From positions 1-38,485 of the forward strand of contig CAWIOX010000006.1 in the NCBI GenBank assembly GCA_963837775.1: a stretch of 38,485 bases of DNA, read 5' to 3'. Within the stretch, counting starts at the first letter, position 1. Each line of letters begins with the position of its first letter. The notes beneath the pieces were generated by a model. It made no database searches, had not been told where the DNA came from, and saw nothing but the letters and a program-made list of their open reading frames with translations. Made by a program: the position numbers and the translations under genes. The DNA is from CAWIOX01 sp963837775 (GTDB lineage: Bacteria; Pseudomonadota; Gammaproteobacteria; Burkholderiales; Burkholderiaceae_D). Positions 1 to 8,037 of the stretch are shown piece after piece.

Positions 1-48
1 ATTCATTGGCAGTCTAAAAATACACAGGACAGTATAAAAATACCTCCG
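1..48 (+). repeat. Dispersed intergenic repeat, copy A (cut by window start)
   Basis: The stretch holds CATTGGC, then TAAAAATACACAGGACAGTAT, matching the 3' half of the element seen at 33352-33433 and 14119-14200. Its 5' half would lie outside the window. It sits just downstream of the exeB stop codon, in the opposite orientation to that gene. Confidence 0.6.
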
Positions 49-64
49 AGGCCAGCAAAGCACA

Positions 65-769
65 TCAATACGCGATCCGGTAGCGGTAACCCTTGTAATT
101 CAGCACCACGCTGCCGCGCAGCATTTTTTCCAGAGTCAGGCCGGGCGCGACTTCATCGCCTTCGCGCAGCAATTTATTGTTGATCAGCAGCGAACGCTCG
201 GCCGGATTGTTGGAATAGATATAGCCGCCGATCTTCAGCGCCGGAATTTCCCTTTGTATCTGTTCCGGCAATTCGCGCAATGTCAGCGGCTCCGGCTCTT
301 TTCCTGCGGTTCGACGGGCTGCACGGCGTCCGGTTTCGGCGCCGGTTGCGGGCGCGGCTGCTTGCCGCAGGCGGTTTGACCGGCATCGTCTTTGGCATGC
401 TCGTGGCTGCCGCCTGCGCTTGATCCGGCTTGACTGGCTTGACTGGCTTGGCGGGGGCTGGTCCGGAACCGGCGCGGGTAGCGGTTTCAGCGCCGGTTCG
501 ACTGACGCCGGTGGCAGTTTGGCGGGGGCGAGCTGCGCCAGCTCGGGCATCACCGGCAACCCGGCGCTGTGCGGTGTATGCCACGGCCGCAACCAGGCCA
601 GCGCCGCCAGCAAGGCCGTCAGCGCTGCCAGCGCGCCGCCTATCCACAGCGTGCGCCGCGACCGGTGAGCGCGGCCGGCGGCATAGGTTGCCGGTGCGTG
701 GATGCCGGGCACCGCGCCCAGCTTGCGCTCGGCTTCGGCTTTCTTGAGTGCATCAAGGATGTAAGACAT
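65..769 (-). CDS. exeB: ExeB/GspB-type general secretion protein
   Basis: This 234-residue protein begins MSYILDALKKAEAERKLG, the classic N-terminus of GspB/ExeB proteins. A membrane segment follows at about residues 40-60 (LWIGGALAALTALLAALAWL), then a Pro/Ala-rich periplasmic linker, then the conserved C-terminal domain (residues about 165-234: PALKIGGYIYSNNPAERSLL, ending GYRYRIAY). With ExeA it forms an inner-membrane complex that acts on peptidoglycan to let the type II secretin assemble; that role is family knowledge. The start codon overlaps the exeA stop (TAATG), so the two are translationally coupled. The linker at about residues 105-160 is odd: the frame used gives an Arg-rich segment, while a neighbouring frame gives a much more typical Pro/Lys/Ala repeat (PAKPVKPVKPDQAQAA). 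Compensating indels there are likely. Confidence 0.85.
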   Translation of the reverse strand: MSYILDALKKAEAERKLGAVPGIHAPATYAAGRAHRSRRTLWIGGALAALTALLAALAWLRPWHTPHSAGLPVMPELAQLAPAKLPPASVEPALKPLPAPVPDQPPPSQSSQSSRIKRRRQPRACQRRCRSNRLRQAAAPATGAETGRRAARRTAGKEPEPLTLRELPEQIQREIPALKIGGYIYSNNPAERSLLINNKLLREGDEVAPGLTLEKMLRGSVVLNYKGYRYRIAY

Positions 770-2439
770 TATTTTCCCGACTCCTTGTTATGTTGCAGCT
801 GCGGCTCTTTGATGCCGGCGGCACGATTCAGGTACAGGAAGGTTCTGGCGCCGACCACGCCATCGGCGGCCAGACCGTGGCTGCGCTGAAACTGCTGCAC
901 CTGGCCGGCCAGCGCCTGGTCGAACACCTGATTGACCGGCGGCGGCTGCGTGTTATTCAGGCGCGCCAGTTGCGCGGCGATCCAGTCGACCTCGGCCCCT
1001 TGCGAACCGGGGCCGAACTCCAGCCCGCTGAGGTCGCGCGCGGTCGGGCTGCGCCAGAAGGTCACCAGCTCGCCGCGAAACTGCGCTGCCAGCAGCGCCA
1101 GGCTGACGCTGTGGCTGGCGTCGCCCACGCGCACGGTGGCGCTGTCGCCGTCCAGGCCGGTCAGCAGCGCATAGTAGATCGCGCCGGCCGCCGCATGCAG
1201 CGTCAGGATCGCCGGACGGTCGAGCCGCTGCAGCTCGGACAGTGCGATCCGGTTGCCGACATAGCACTGCAGCCCGGCCCTGCGCACCAGTTGGCACGGC
1301 GCGCCGTCCGGCAAGGCAAAGCCCCACAGCGCGGCCAGTTGGCGGTACGCATTCTTGCGTTCGCGCGGGCCGGCGTCGGGCGTCGCGCCCGGTTCCCACG
1401 GCGCCGGCGGGGCAGGCGCTGCCGGCATGACAGCCGCTACCGCAGCCGGCGGCGAACTGGCTGGAAACTGCACCGGAGCAGACGCGAGCGCCGGCGGCGG
1501 CTTGAGCGGCTTCAGCTGCCAGCCCAGGTTCCAGCCCAGCGCCGCCAGCAGCGCGGCGCCGGCCACCAGTCCCGCGACCGCATACGGCCAGCGCGCGGCG
1601 GCGGCCGGCAGCGCAGCGTGACCGAACACTTCCTGCGCCGCTTTTTTCACGATCGCGCGATCGACCAGCCGCTTGTTTTCGGCATACGCGCCCAGCAGCG
1701 CGCGGTCGCACAGCAAGTTGATGCGGCGCGGCACGCCCTGCGTGAGCCGGTAGATCTGCGGCATCACCGCCGGCTTGAATGCCGCGCCGGCGGTCAGGCC
1801 GGCCACCGCCAGCCGGTGTCCAATATAGGCCGCCGTCTCCGGCGCCGACAGCGAGGCCAGGTGGTAGCGCGCAATCACGCGCTGCGCCAGCTGTTCCAGT
1901 TCGGGCCGGGCCAGCATGGTGCGCAACTCGGGCTGGCCGATCAGGATGATTTGCAGCAGCTTGTTCTGGCTGGTTTCCAGGTTGGTCAGCAGGCGCAATT
2001 GCTCCAGCACATCGGCCGACAGGCTCTGCGCCTCGTCGATGATCAGCACATTGTGCCGGCCGTCGGCGTGCGCGGCCAGCAGATACGCATTCAGCGCATC
2101 GACATAGGCCTTGACCGACGCCGCGCCGCCTGGCTGCAAGTTCGGCACGCTGATGCGGAACTCGTCGCAGACCGATTGCAGCAGCTCCGGCACCGTCAGC
2201 TTCGGGTTGAAGATGTAGGCGACATTGCAGTCGGCCGGGATCTGCTCCAGAAAGCAGCGGCATACGGTGGTCTTGCCGGCCCCGATCTCGCCGGTCAGCA
2301 GCACGAAACCGCCGCCGCTGCCGACGCCGTACAGCAAATGCGCAAGCGCTTCGCGATGGCGCTCGCTCATGAACAGATAGCGCGGGTCGGGCGCGATCGA
2401 AAACGGCGCCTGGTTCAGGTTGAAAAATTGGGTGTACAT
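769..2439 (-). CDS. exeA: ExeA-type AAA ATPase with peptidoglycan-binding C-terminus
   Basis: The 556-residue product starts MYTQFFNLNQAPFSIAPDPR, typical of ExeA/GspA. Residues about 1-265 are an AAA ATPase with Walker A GEIGAGKTT (about 50) and Walker B VLIIDEAQ (about 130). A single membrane helix follows near residues 285-305, then a Pro/Ala linker, a C39-peptidase-like segment (AAGAIYYALLTG ... TFWRSP) and a C-terminal peptidoglycan-binding domain (QVQQFQRSHGLAADGVVGAR). In Aeromonas, ExeAB remodels peptidoglycan for secretin insertion. The start at 2439 was chosen because homology begins there; the open frame runs 45 bases further upstream. No other type II secretion gene is visible in the window. 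The roughly 290 bases between this gene and the phasin gene hold no recognisable gene. Confidence 0.9.
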   Translation of the reverse strand: MYTQFFNLNQAPFSIAPDPRYLFMSERHREALAHLLYGVGSGGGFVLLTGEIGAGKTTVCRCFLEQIPADCNVAYIFNPKLTVPELLQSVCDEFRISVPNLQPGGAASVKAYVDALNAYLLAAHADGRHNVLIIDEAQSLSADVLEQLRLLTNLETSQNKLLQIILIGQPELRTMLARPELEQLAQRVIARYHLASLSAPETAAYIGHRLAVAGLTAGAAFKPAVMPQIYRLTQGVPRRINLLCDRALLGAYAENKRLVDRAIVKKAAQEVFGHAALPAAAARWPYAVAGLVAGAALLAALGWNLGWQLKPLKPPPALASAPVQFPASSPPAAVAAVMPAAPAPPAPWEPGATPDAGPRERKNAYRQLAALWGFALPDGAPCQLVRRAGLQCYVGNRIALSELQRLDRPAILTLHAAAGAIYYALLTGLDGDSATVRVGDASHSVSLALLAAQFRGELVTFWRSPTARDLSGLEFGPGSQGAEVDWIAAQLARLNNTQPPPVNQVFDQALAGQVQQFQRSHGLAADGVVGARTFLYLNRAAGIKEPQLQHNKESGK

Positions 2440-2729
2440 GGCGGCGCATGGTGCGCATAGATAGTCCAGCGCCAAGGCTAGCATAAAGCCGGCGCGCGGA
2501 GTGCATTCGGCAGCGCGATGGAGGGATCAGGAATTCCCGCTCCTTTGCTCCAGATCAACCGGATTGAAAAAACATGGGCCGTAACCTTGCACTCCCAGGC
2601 GATTCATTGTATTTTTTCCAGCAAGAAATAATTTCCATAAAACAATATAATGCAGCCGGGGCAAGATATTTCTACCGCCCATTATTTATTACCTTTTGCA
2701 ATTAAAATCAATCATAGGAGACACACATT

Positions 2730-3191
2730 TTGGATAATCCACTGGCACTATTTAGCGCATCCAAAGAAAATTTCGACGCGCAATGCAATTTGGCGGCAGC
2801 GCTGGGCCAGACGGTTTTTACCGGCTTGACGAAACTGTTCGAATTGAACATCAGCACCACGCAAACCGCTGTGATCGAATCTGCTGCAGCCGCCAAACAA
2901 TACCTGTCGACCGAGCCGAAAGAATGGCTCTCGCTGACCGTCGTCCATTGCCAGCCGGCTGCGGGAAAGGCGTTCGACTATCTGCGTCACGCATCCAAAA
3001 TTGTGTCCGAGACCCAGGCTGAACTGAGCAAAACCGCTGAAGCGGAAATCGCTGAAAGCAACGACAAGATCATGAGCATGGTCGATGCGCTGGCCCAAAG
3101 CACAGCCGCCGGATTGGCGGACACAGGGGCGCCACTGAAAGAACACAAGGGCAAAGCCGGCACCAAGTCCAGCCTGTCCGCCGTTGCATAA
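2730..3191 (+). CDS. Phasin family protein (PHA granule associated)
   Basis: A 153-residue protein, rich in Ala, Lys and Glu and predicted almost all helical, with the phasin layout: an amphipathic N-terminal region (residues 1-60), a central YLSTEPKEW segment, and a C-terminal helix followed by a low-complexity Lys/Ser/Ala tail. Phasins coat polyhydroxyalkanoate granules and control their size and number; this suggests the host stores PHB. The start is a TTG codon, preceded at 9 bases by a good ribosome-binding site (AGGAG, 2716-2720). An AT-rich upstream region contains TATAAT at 2646-2651, a plausible -10 box without a convincing -35. The gene is monocistronic, followed by a hairpin at 3209-3238. 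The call rests on composition and architecture, not on a catalytic motif. Confidence 0.8.
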   Translation: MDNPLALFSASKENFDAQCNLAAALGQTVFTGLTKLFELNISTTQTAVIESAAAAKQYLSTEPKEWLSLTVVHCQPAAGKAFDYLRHASKIVSETQAELSKTAEAEIAESNDKIMSMVDALAQSTAAGLADTGAPLKEHKGKAGTKSSLSAVA

Positions 3192-3208
3192 ATCTGCCGT
3201 CTGGCTTA

Positions 3209-3238
3209 AGTAGTGCTGGCCTGCGTGCCGGCACTGCT
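3209..3238 (+). terminator. Hairpin after the phasin gene, possible terminator
   Basis: AGTAGTGCTGGC pairs with GCCGGCACTGCT (12 bp with two G-T wobbles) across a 6-base loop, 18 bases after the phasin stop. There is no T-run on either side, so intrinsic termination is uncertain. It lies between convergent genes. Confidence 0.4.
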
Positions 3239-3297
3239 GGAGAACGGCGGCGTTTTGCGTCAACCCGCAATGATCAATCCACATCAGCCGTGAAAAA

Positions 3298-4467
3298 TCA
3301 GCGCCCGGGCTGCAGGCGCAGCAGCTGGCCGCGGCTTTCGTCGGTCAGCACATACAGCAAGCCGTCCGGCCCTTCGCGCACATCGCGGATGCGCTGATCC
3401 AGGTTTTCCAGCAACCGTTCTTCCCGCACCAGCTTGCCATCGCGCCACTCCATACGATCCAGATAATGGAACTTCAGCGAGCCGACGAACAGGCTGCCTT
3501 GCCACGCCTTGCCGTAGCGCGCGCTGTGCAGGAAGGCCATGCCGGACGGCGCAATCGACGGCGTCCACTGGTGCAGCGGCTGTTCCATCCCGGGCTGGGC
3601 GCTCAGGCCTGCGCCGATTTTTCCGCCGCCGTAGTTTTCGCCATAGGTGATGACGGGCCAGCCGTAATTCTTGCCGGCCTCGGGCCGGTTGATTTCATCG
3701 CCGCCCTGCGGCCCGTGCTCGTGGGTCCAGAGCCGGCCGTCGGGGCCGAGCGTGGCGCCCTGCACATTGCGATGGCCGATACTCCAGATTTCGGGCAGCG
3801 CCCCGCTCTGGCCGACGAACGGGTTGTCGGGCGGCACTGAACCGTCCTTATTCACGCGCACCACCTTGCCGAGGTGGTTGTCGAGCTTTTGCGCGTCCTG
3901 CATGCGGGAAAAGCGTTCGCCCAGCGTCAGGAACAGCGTGCCGTCGCCCTGTTCGACAATGCGGCAGCCGAAATGCGCGCGGCTGCTGACCTTGGGCCGC
4001 TGGCTGAACAGCACCTTGACCTGCTCCAGCCGCCTGCCATCGGCCGACAGGCGGGCCGCGGCCAGTGCGGTGGAATTGCCGCCACCGCCGGCGGCCGGCT
4101 CGGCGTAGCAAAAGTAAATGATGCGCGTGTGCGCAAAGTCGCTGTCCGCGACCACATCGAGCAGCCCGCCCTGCCCGACCGCATCCACTGCCGGCACACC
4201 CGCGATCGGCGGCCCGAGCACGCCGTCGGCCTGCACCAGCCGCAGCCGGCCCGGCCGCTCGCTGACCAGCATGCGGCCGCCGTCGATGAAGGCCAGCGCC
4301 CACGGGTGCTCCAGCCCGCGCGCCAGCACTTCGACGCGGAGCGGGCTGGGGGCGGGACTGGGGCTGGCGGCAGCGGCGGCAACACACAACCCGCTCAGGC
4401 CCAGCCAGGCCAGCGCAAGGCCCCGGGGCCAAGACCCGGGACGGAGCAAAACACGCGCAATACGCAT
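3298..4467 (-). CDS. PQQ-dependent sugar dehydrogenase family protein (YliI/Asd type)
   Basis: The 389-residue protein has an N-terminal signal sequence (residues about 15-35, ending in an Ala-rich stretch) and a six-bladed beta-propeller of the soluble glucose dehydrogenase / aldose sugar dehydrogenase family. Family landmarks visible are LEHPWALAFIDGGRMLVSERPGR at the start of the propeller, GGLLDVV, the SRAHFGCRI segment, HRNVQG, WTHEHGPQGGDEIN and GKNYGWP. The last three carry residues that in YliI surround PQQ and Ca2+. The predicted role is periplasmic oxidation of aldoses with PQQ as cofactor; the substrate is unknown and some homologues are not enzymes. The start follows GAGGTGAGGT directly. 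It lies 36 bases behind the ABC permease gene on the same strand and may be cotranscribed with it. Confidence 0.85.
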   Translation of the reverse strand: MRIARVLLRPGSWPRGLALAWLGLSGLCVAAAAASPSPAPSPLRVEVLARGLEHPWALAFIDGGRMLVSERPGRLRLVQADGVLGPPIAGVPAVDAVGQGGLLDVVADSDFAHTRIIYFCYAEPAAGGGGNSTALAAARLSADGRRLEQVKVLFSQRPKVSSRAHFGCRIVEQGDGTLFLTLGERFSRMQDAQKLDNHLGKVVRVNKDGSVPPDNPFVGQSGALPEIWSIGHRNVQGATLGPDGRLWTHEHGPQGGDEINRPEAGKNYGWPVITYGENYGGGKIGAGLSAQPGMEQPLHQWTPSIAPSGMAFLHSARYGKAWQGSLFVGSLKFHYLDRMEWRDGKLVREERLLENLDQRIRDVREGPDGLLYVLTDESRGQLLRLQPGR

Positions 4468-4503
4468 ACCTCACCTCTTCGTGCAGAAACGTCAAGGAAA
4501 CCC

Positions 4504-5277
4504 TCAGTGGGCAAGTTCCGGATACAAGCCGGCCGCGATCAGCATCAGGATCAGAAAGACAACCGCCATCACGCCGAAATCGAGCGGCAGGCTGTGCATG
4601 CTGCGGCCCCCTTCGATCATCAGCCCCCTGAGCACGTCCACCAGGTAAGTCAGCGGGTTGAACAGCGCGACCAGCTTGAGCCAGTCCGGCATCAACTCCA
4701 AAGGGTAGATCGCATTGCTGGCAAAGAACAGGGGCATGGTCAGCACCTGGCCGATGCCCATGAAGCGTTCGCGGGTCTTCACGATGCAGGCGATGATCAG
4801 CGAAAACGTCGCAAAGATTGCCGAACCCAGCACCACCGCGCCCATCACGCCCAGCATGGCATCAATTTCCCAGCGAATCCGGATCTGCAGCGCCCAGGCG
4901 ATCAGGTAGATGATGGCGGCCTGAACCAGGCCGCGCAGCCCGGCGGAAGCCGCCTTGCCGAACACCAGCGCGCCGCGGTAGGCGGGGCTGACCAGCAATT
5001 TATGCACGATGCCCAGATCGCGCTCCCAGATGATCGCGATGCCGTAGAAGATCGCGCTGAACAGCACGCTTTGCGCCAGTATCCCCGGCGTCATGAACGC
5101 GAGGTAGCTGACCTTGCCGGTCGGAATCCCGCGCACCCGGCTGAACACCTGCCCGAAGATCAGCAGCCACAGCAGAGGCTGCACCGCACGCGACGCCAGC
5201 TCGGTCGGGTCGCGCATCATCTTGCGCATCTCCACTTCGGCAATCGCCGCGCTTTCGGTCAGGAATTTCAGGATCAT
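4504..5277 (-). CDS. ABC-2 type transporter permease
   Basis: A 257-residue integral membrane protein of the ABC-2 exporter class, with a cytoplasmic N-terminus (EVEMRKMMRDPTELASRAVQP) and six predicted membrane segments, among them LLWLLIFGQVF, ILAQSVLFSAIFYG, AAIIYLIAWAL and AVVLGSAIFATFSLIIACIV. The segment AIYPLELMPDWLKLVALFNPLTY is the conserved ABC-2 signature before the last helix. It would pair with the ATPase gene whose stop lies 14 bases upstream. Relatives export drugs, lipids, polysaccharides or Nod factors; the sequence does not reveal the substrate. Confidence 0.88.
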   Translation of the reverse strand: MILKFLTESAAIAEVEMRKMMRDPTELASRAVQPLLWLLIFGQVFSRVRGIPTGKVSYLAFMTPGILAQSVLFSAIFYGIAIIWERDLGIVHKLLVSPAYRGALVFGKAASAGLRGLVQAAIIYLIAWALQIRIRWEIDAMLGVMGAVVLGSAIFATFSLIIACIVKTRERFMGIGQVLTMPLFFASNAIYPLELMPDWLKLVALFNPLTYLVDVLRGLMIEGGRSMHSLPLDFGVMAVVFLILMLIAAGLYPELAH

Positions 5278-5291
5278 GCTTGTTCCCGGAC

Positions 5292-6122
5292 TTAGCCCAG
5301 ATGCTGCGCGGTGTTGCGGGCCTGCTGGATGCCGCGATAGTCGCCGCTCTCCTGCAAATTGCGGCCCGCGTATTGGACGAATACGTCATCCAGCGTCGCT
5401 TCCGGCCCGATCGCGGCGGTCAATGCCTGCGGCGTGCCGCTCACCGCGATTTCGCCCCGGTCCATGATCGCCAGCTCGTCGCACAAGGCGTCCGCTTCTT
5501 CCATGTCATGGGTGGTGATCAGGATCGTCATCCCGAAGTCCGCGCGCAGCTGGCGCAAGCGGTCCCACACCGTGCGCCGCGCCACCGGATCGAGGCCGAT
5601 GGTCGGCTCATCCAGAAACAGCACCGCGGGCCGGTGCAACATCGCCTGCGCCAGTTCCAGGCGCCGGATCATGCCGCCCGAATAGGTATTGACCAGCTTG
5701 CCGGCCGCATCGGCAATGCCCATGAACTGCAGCGCCTCATCGATGCGCTTGTTGCGCTCGCCGCGCGGCAGCCCATACAGCTGGGTCGACAGCAGCAGGT
5801 TCTCGTAGCCGGTCAGGGCGCCGTCGGCCGAAATCATCTGCGGCACATAGCCGATGCGCCGCCTGACATCGGGCGCCGCGCGCACGATATCGAAGCCGGC
5901 CACCAGCGCCGCGCCGGCACTGGGCTTGATCAGCGTGGTCAGCATCTTGATGGTGGTGCTTTTGCCGGCGCCGTTCGGGCCGAGCAGCCCATAGACCACG
6001 CCTTGCCGGATTTTCAGGCTGATGCCCTTGACTGCGACCACGCTGCCGAAACGGCGCGTCAGGCGATCGGTTTCAATCGCCCACGGCGCGCGATCCGGAT
6101 CTGGTGTGTGCTGCGTGTCCAT
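5292..6122 (-). CDS. ABC transporter ATP-binding protein (DrrA/NodI-like)
   Basis: This 276-residue nucleotide-binding subunit has a complete motif set: Walker A GPNGAGKSTT (about residue 49), Q-loop YVPQ, signature YSGGMIRRLELAQ, Walker B AVLFLDEPTIGLDP, and the H-loop TTHDMEEAD. The C-terminal part (EATLDDVFVQYAGRNL) is typical of the DrrA/CcmA-like exporter ATPases. It drives the ABC-2 permease encoded next; the two form the minimal exporter. Transcription probably starts in the roughly 100-base gap shared with the divergent SRPBCC gene and may run through to the sugar dehydrogenase gene. Confidence 0.9.
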   Translation of the reverse strand: MDTQHTPDPDRAPWAIETDRLTRRFGSVVAVKGISLKIRQGVVYGLLGPNGAGKSTTIKMLTTLIKPSAGAALVAGFDIVRAAPDVRRRIGYVPQMISADGALTGYENLLLSTQLYGLPRGERNKRIDEALQFMGIADAAGKLVNTYSGGMIRRLELAQAMLHRPAVLFLDEPTIGLDPVARRTVWDRLRQLRADFGMTILITTHDMEEADALCDELAIMDRGEIAVSGTPQALTAAIGPEATLDDVFVQYAGRNLQESGDYRGIQQARNTAQHLG

Positions 6123-6233
6123 TGCTAAGCACTGTGATGTCGTCGATTATTAATAGAATAGCAATGGAGCGGAATAAAAAGCTGATGCCGCTCAAGCTTC
6201 CAGATGCGGGAACATGCCAGACTGGGACACCAG

Positions 6234-6668
6234 ATGCTTCAGCCCGCTCAACCAGGAAATCAGCATGCTCACCACTTCGAATCGCACACCCTGAGCATCC
6301 GCATCAACTGCCCGCTGCAGCAGGCTTATGCGTTCCTGGCGCAGCCCGAAAATTTCCCGCAATGGGCCAGCGGCCTGGGCAGCTCGATCCACCGGGCCGG
6401 TGCGGCCTGGATCGCCGAGACGCCGCAAGGGCCGGTGACGGTACGCTTCAGCGCGCCCAATGGGTTTGGCGTGCTCGATCATTACGTCGTGCTCGACAAC
6501 GGCGAGCAGATCACCATCCCGATGCGCGCCATTGCCAACGGCGACGGTTGCGAGATCTTGTTCACGCTGCTGCGCCAGCCGGCCATCACGGATGAAAAAT
6601 TCGCCGCCGATATCGCCTGGGTGCAGCGCGATCTGCAGGCGCTGAAAACGCTGCTGGAAGCCGCCTGA
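6234..6668 (+). CDS. SRPBCC family protein
   Basis: A small START/Bet v1-like protein: LSIRINCPLQQAYAFLAQPENFPQWASGL is the family's N-terminal beta strand plus helix, followed by strands (TVRFSAPNGFGVLDHYVVL) and a long C-terminal helix (FAADIAWVQRDLQALKTLLE). Such proteins bind hydrophobic ligands; function is unknown here. The start is uncertain. In-frame ATGs at 6204 and 6234 lack a ribosome-binding site, whereas the ATG at 6265 has AGGAAAT at ideal distance but is one base out of frame. A single missing base just after 6267 would restore a normal start, so a sequence error or a young frameshift is likely. Homology begins near 6270. Confidence 0.7.
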   Translation: MLQPAQPGNQHAHHFESHTLSIRINCPLQQAYAFLAQPENFPQWASGLGSSIHRAGAAWIAETPQGPVTVRFSAPNGFGVLDHYVVLDNGEQITIPMRAIANGDGCEILFTLLRQPAITDEKFAADIAWVQRDLQALKTLLEAA

Positions 6669-6693
6669 TTTTTCCATGTTTTATCAAAAAACA

Positions 6694-6777
6694 GGGGGTA
6701 TCCATTAAAAACCGGTGGTTCCCGCACGGATTGCAAGGATGAAAAATAATACTGCACCAAGTATTATTCATCGCCCG
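6694..6777 (+). repeat. Dispersed intergenic repeat, copy B
   Basis: It begins GGGGGTATCC, has CCCGCACGGATTGCA in the middle and ends with a hairpin at 6738-6772 in which GATGAA...TAATAC pairs with GTATTATTCATC. It fills the gap between the convergent SRPBCC and CBS genes, where a bidirectional terminator would be expected. It is more diverged in its centre than copies D and G. Confidence 0.55.
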
Positions 6778-6813
6778 GAACCGCAGCGCGCGCGACTGCG
6801 GCGCGCTGCGGCC

Positions 6814-7263
6814 CTATTTCTTGGTCTGTTTTTCGATCGATTGCTGGCGCGAGCTGATGCGCGACAGGGTGGTCATCTCTTCGGCCAGGAATTCCATCAT
6901 GTCATCGACGCTGACGATGCCCACCAGAATGCCGGCGCTGTTGATCACCGGCATGCGGCGCACGCCCTTGAAGCGCATCCGCTCGATCGTCTCGTGCACA
7001 TCGGCATCTTCGCTGGCGGCCAGCAACTCGGCGCTCATCACGTCGCCCACTTCAATGCTTTTGGAATCCAGTCCTTCGGCCGTGATCGATACCACGATGT
7101 CGCGATCGGTCAGGATGCCGACCGGCACTGGCTCGCCGCTCAGCTCATCGACCACGATCAAATCGCCGACGTGGTGATGCCGCATCAGCAGCGCCGCATC
7201 CAGCACAGTCGTCTCGCGCTTGCAGCAGATGGCTTTGGTAGTGGAAATTTCACCGACGCGCAT
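6814..7263 (-). CDS. CBS-pair domain protein
   Basis: A stand-alone tandem CBS protein of 149 residues. CBS1 spans about residues 8-62 (ETTVLDAALLMRHHHVGDLI ... VGILTDRDIV) and CBS2 about residues 75-130 (DVHETIERMRFKGVRRMPVI ... LVGIVSVDDM). The GILTDRDIV and GIVSVDDM strands are the nucleotide-contact motifs. Such modules sense adenine nucleotides and often modulate partner proteins; the partner is unknown. The start at 7263 has AGGAG six bases upstream, which is better than the further in-frame start at 7287. No partner domain is fused. Confidence 0.88.
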   Translation of the reverse strand: MRVGEISTTKAICCKRETTVLDAALLMRHHHVGDLIVVDELSGEPVPVGILTDRDIVVSITAEGLDSKSIEVGDVMSAELLAASEDADVHETIERMRFKGVRRMPVINSAGILVGIVSVDDMMEFLAEEMTTLSRISSRQQSIEKQTKK

Positions 7264-7386
7264 AATAAGCTCCTGATCTGATCTCAATAACTACACTAGC
7301 GTCAATCGTGCGGGACAATTTTGACATCCCGCAAACAAGCGGGACTGCGCGCCAGCCAGGCGGTGCCGGTGTCGCAGGGGGCGATC

Positions 7387-8001
7387 TTAGCGTTGCTTGT
7401 CGGCCGGGACGGCGGATGCGTTCAGCTCCCGGAACCGCTTCAGGGTGGCGTCATAGCGCACATTGGCCTGCATGATGGCCGCTTCAGCGTGCGTGATGTT
7501 CTGCTTTTCGGCCTGGATCGCCTGTTCCGTCAGCGCCTGTTTCTGCAGCAGATCGGCCGGCAATAGGTTCTTTTTCTTGTTGAGTTCGGCGCTGTGGCGT
7601 TCGGCGTCGCTCATCAGCCGGCTGGATTCCTCGAGTTTGTCCTGCAGCTGCAGCAGCTCGCGCCGGCGCGCGGCCTCGATGCTGGCTTCGCTGCCGTAGC
7701 GCATCATCAGCACGCGGTCGAACTGGCGCTGCTCTTCGAGTGCGGCTTGCTGCGCCTTGCGCTGCTCGTCCTGCAATTGCAGCTGGCGCTTTTGCTCGGC
7801 CGTCAGCGGCGCCGCAATTTCACGCCTGACCCAGCCTTCGCGGCTGATTTCGCGCATCGGCCGGTTCGCGCATTCCGGAATCGGACGGTCGGCGCTGATG
7901 GTCCGGCCCGAGGCATCCTTGCAGGTGAAGATCTGCGCCTGCGAGCAGGCCGGCAGCAGCGCCAGCGACAGGCAGAACCAGGGTTTTGCTAAGCACGTCA
8001 T
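7387..8001 (-). CDS. DUF4124 domain-containing secreted protein
   Basis: The 204-residue protein has a signal peptide (residues 1-24, MTCLAKPWFCLSLALLPACS, cleaved about AQA) and then a short DUF4124 module (IFTCKDASGRTISADRPIPEC). A long, strongly charged coiled coil rich in Gln, Glu, Arg and Leu occupies residues about 65-195. The Cys in IFTC and PEC may form a disulphide. Function is unknown; this architecture is common in betaproteobacteria, and it is probably periplasmic. It lies 36 bases behind pyrE on the same strand. Confidence 0.8.
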   Translation of the reverse strand: MTCLAKPWFCLSLALLPACSQAQIFTCKDASGRTISADRPIPECANRPMREISREGWVRREIAAPLTAEQKRQLQLQDEQRKAQQAALEEQRQFDRVLMMRYGSEASIEAARRRELLQLQDKLEESSRLMSDAERHSAELNKKKNLLPADLLQKQALTEQAIQAEKQNITHAEAAIMQANVRYDATLKRFRELNASAVPADKQR

Positions 8002-8037
8002 CGGCACTCCGGAGCAGGCGGCAAGGTTCACACCATC

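Noticed and set aside
748..2460. Long plus-strand open frame opposite exeA
   Set aside because: It is a mirror of the GC-rich exeA gene, has the Arg/Gln/His-rich composition of antisense frames, and shows no domain.
3874..5295. Long plus-strand open frame opposite the dehydrogenase and ABC permease genes
   Set aside because: It spans two well-supported genes and has the His/Gln/Arg-rich composition of antisense frames.
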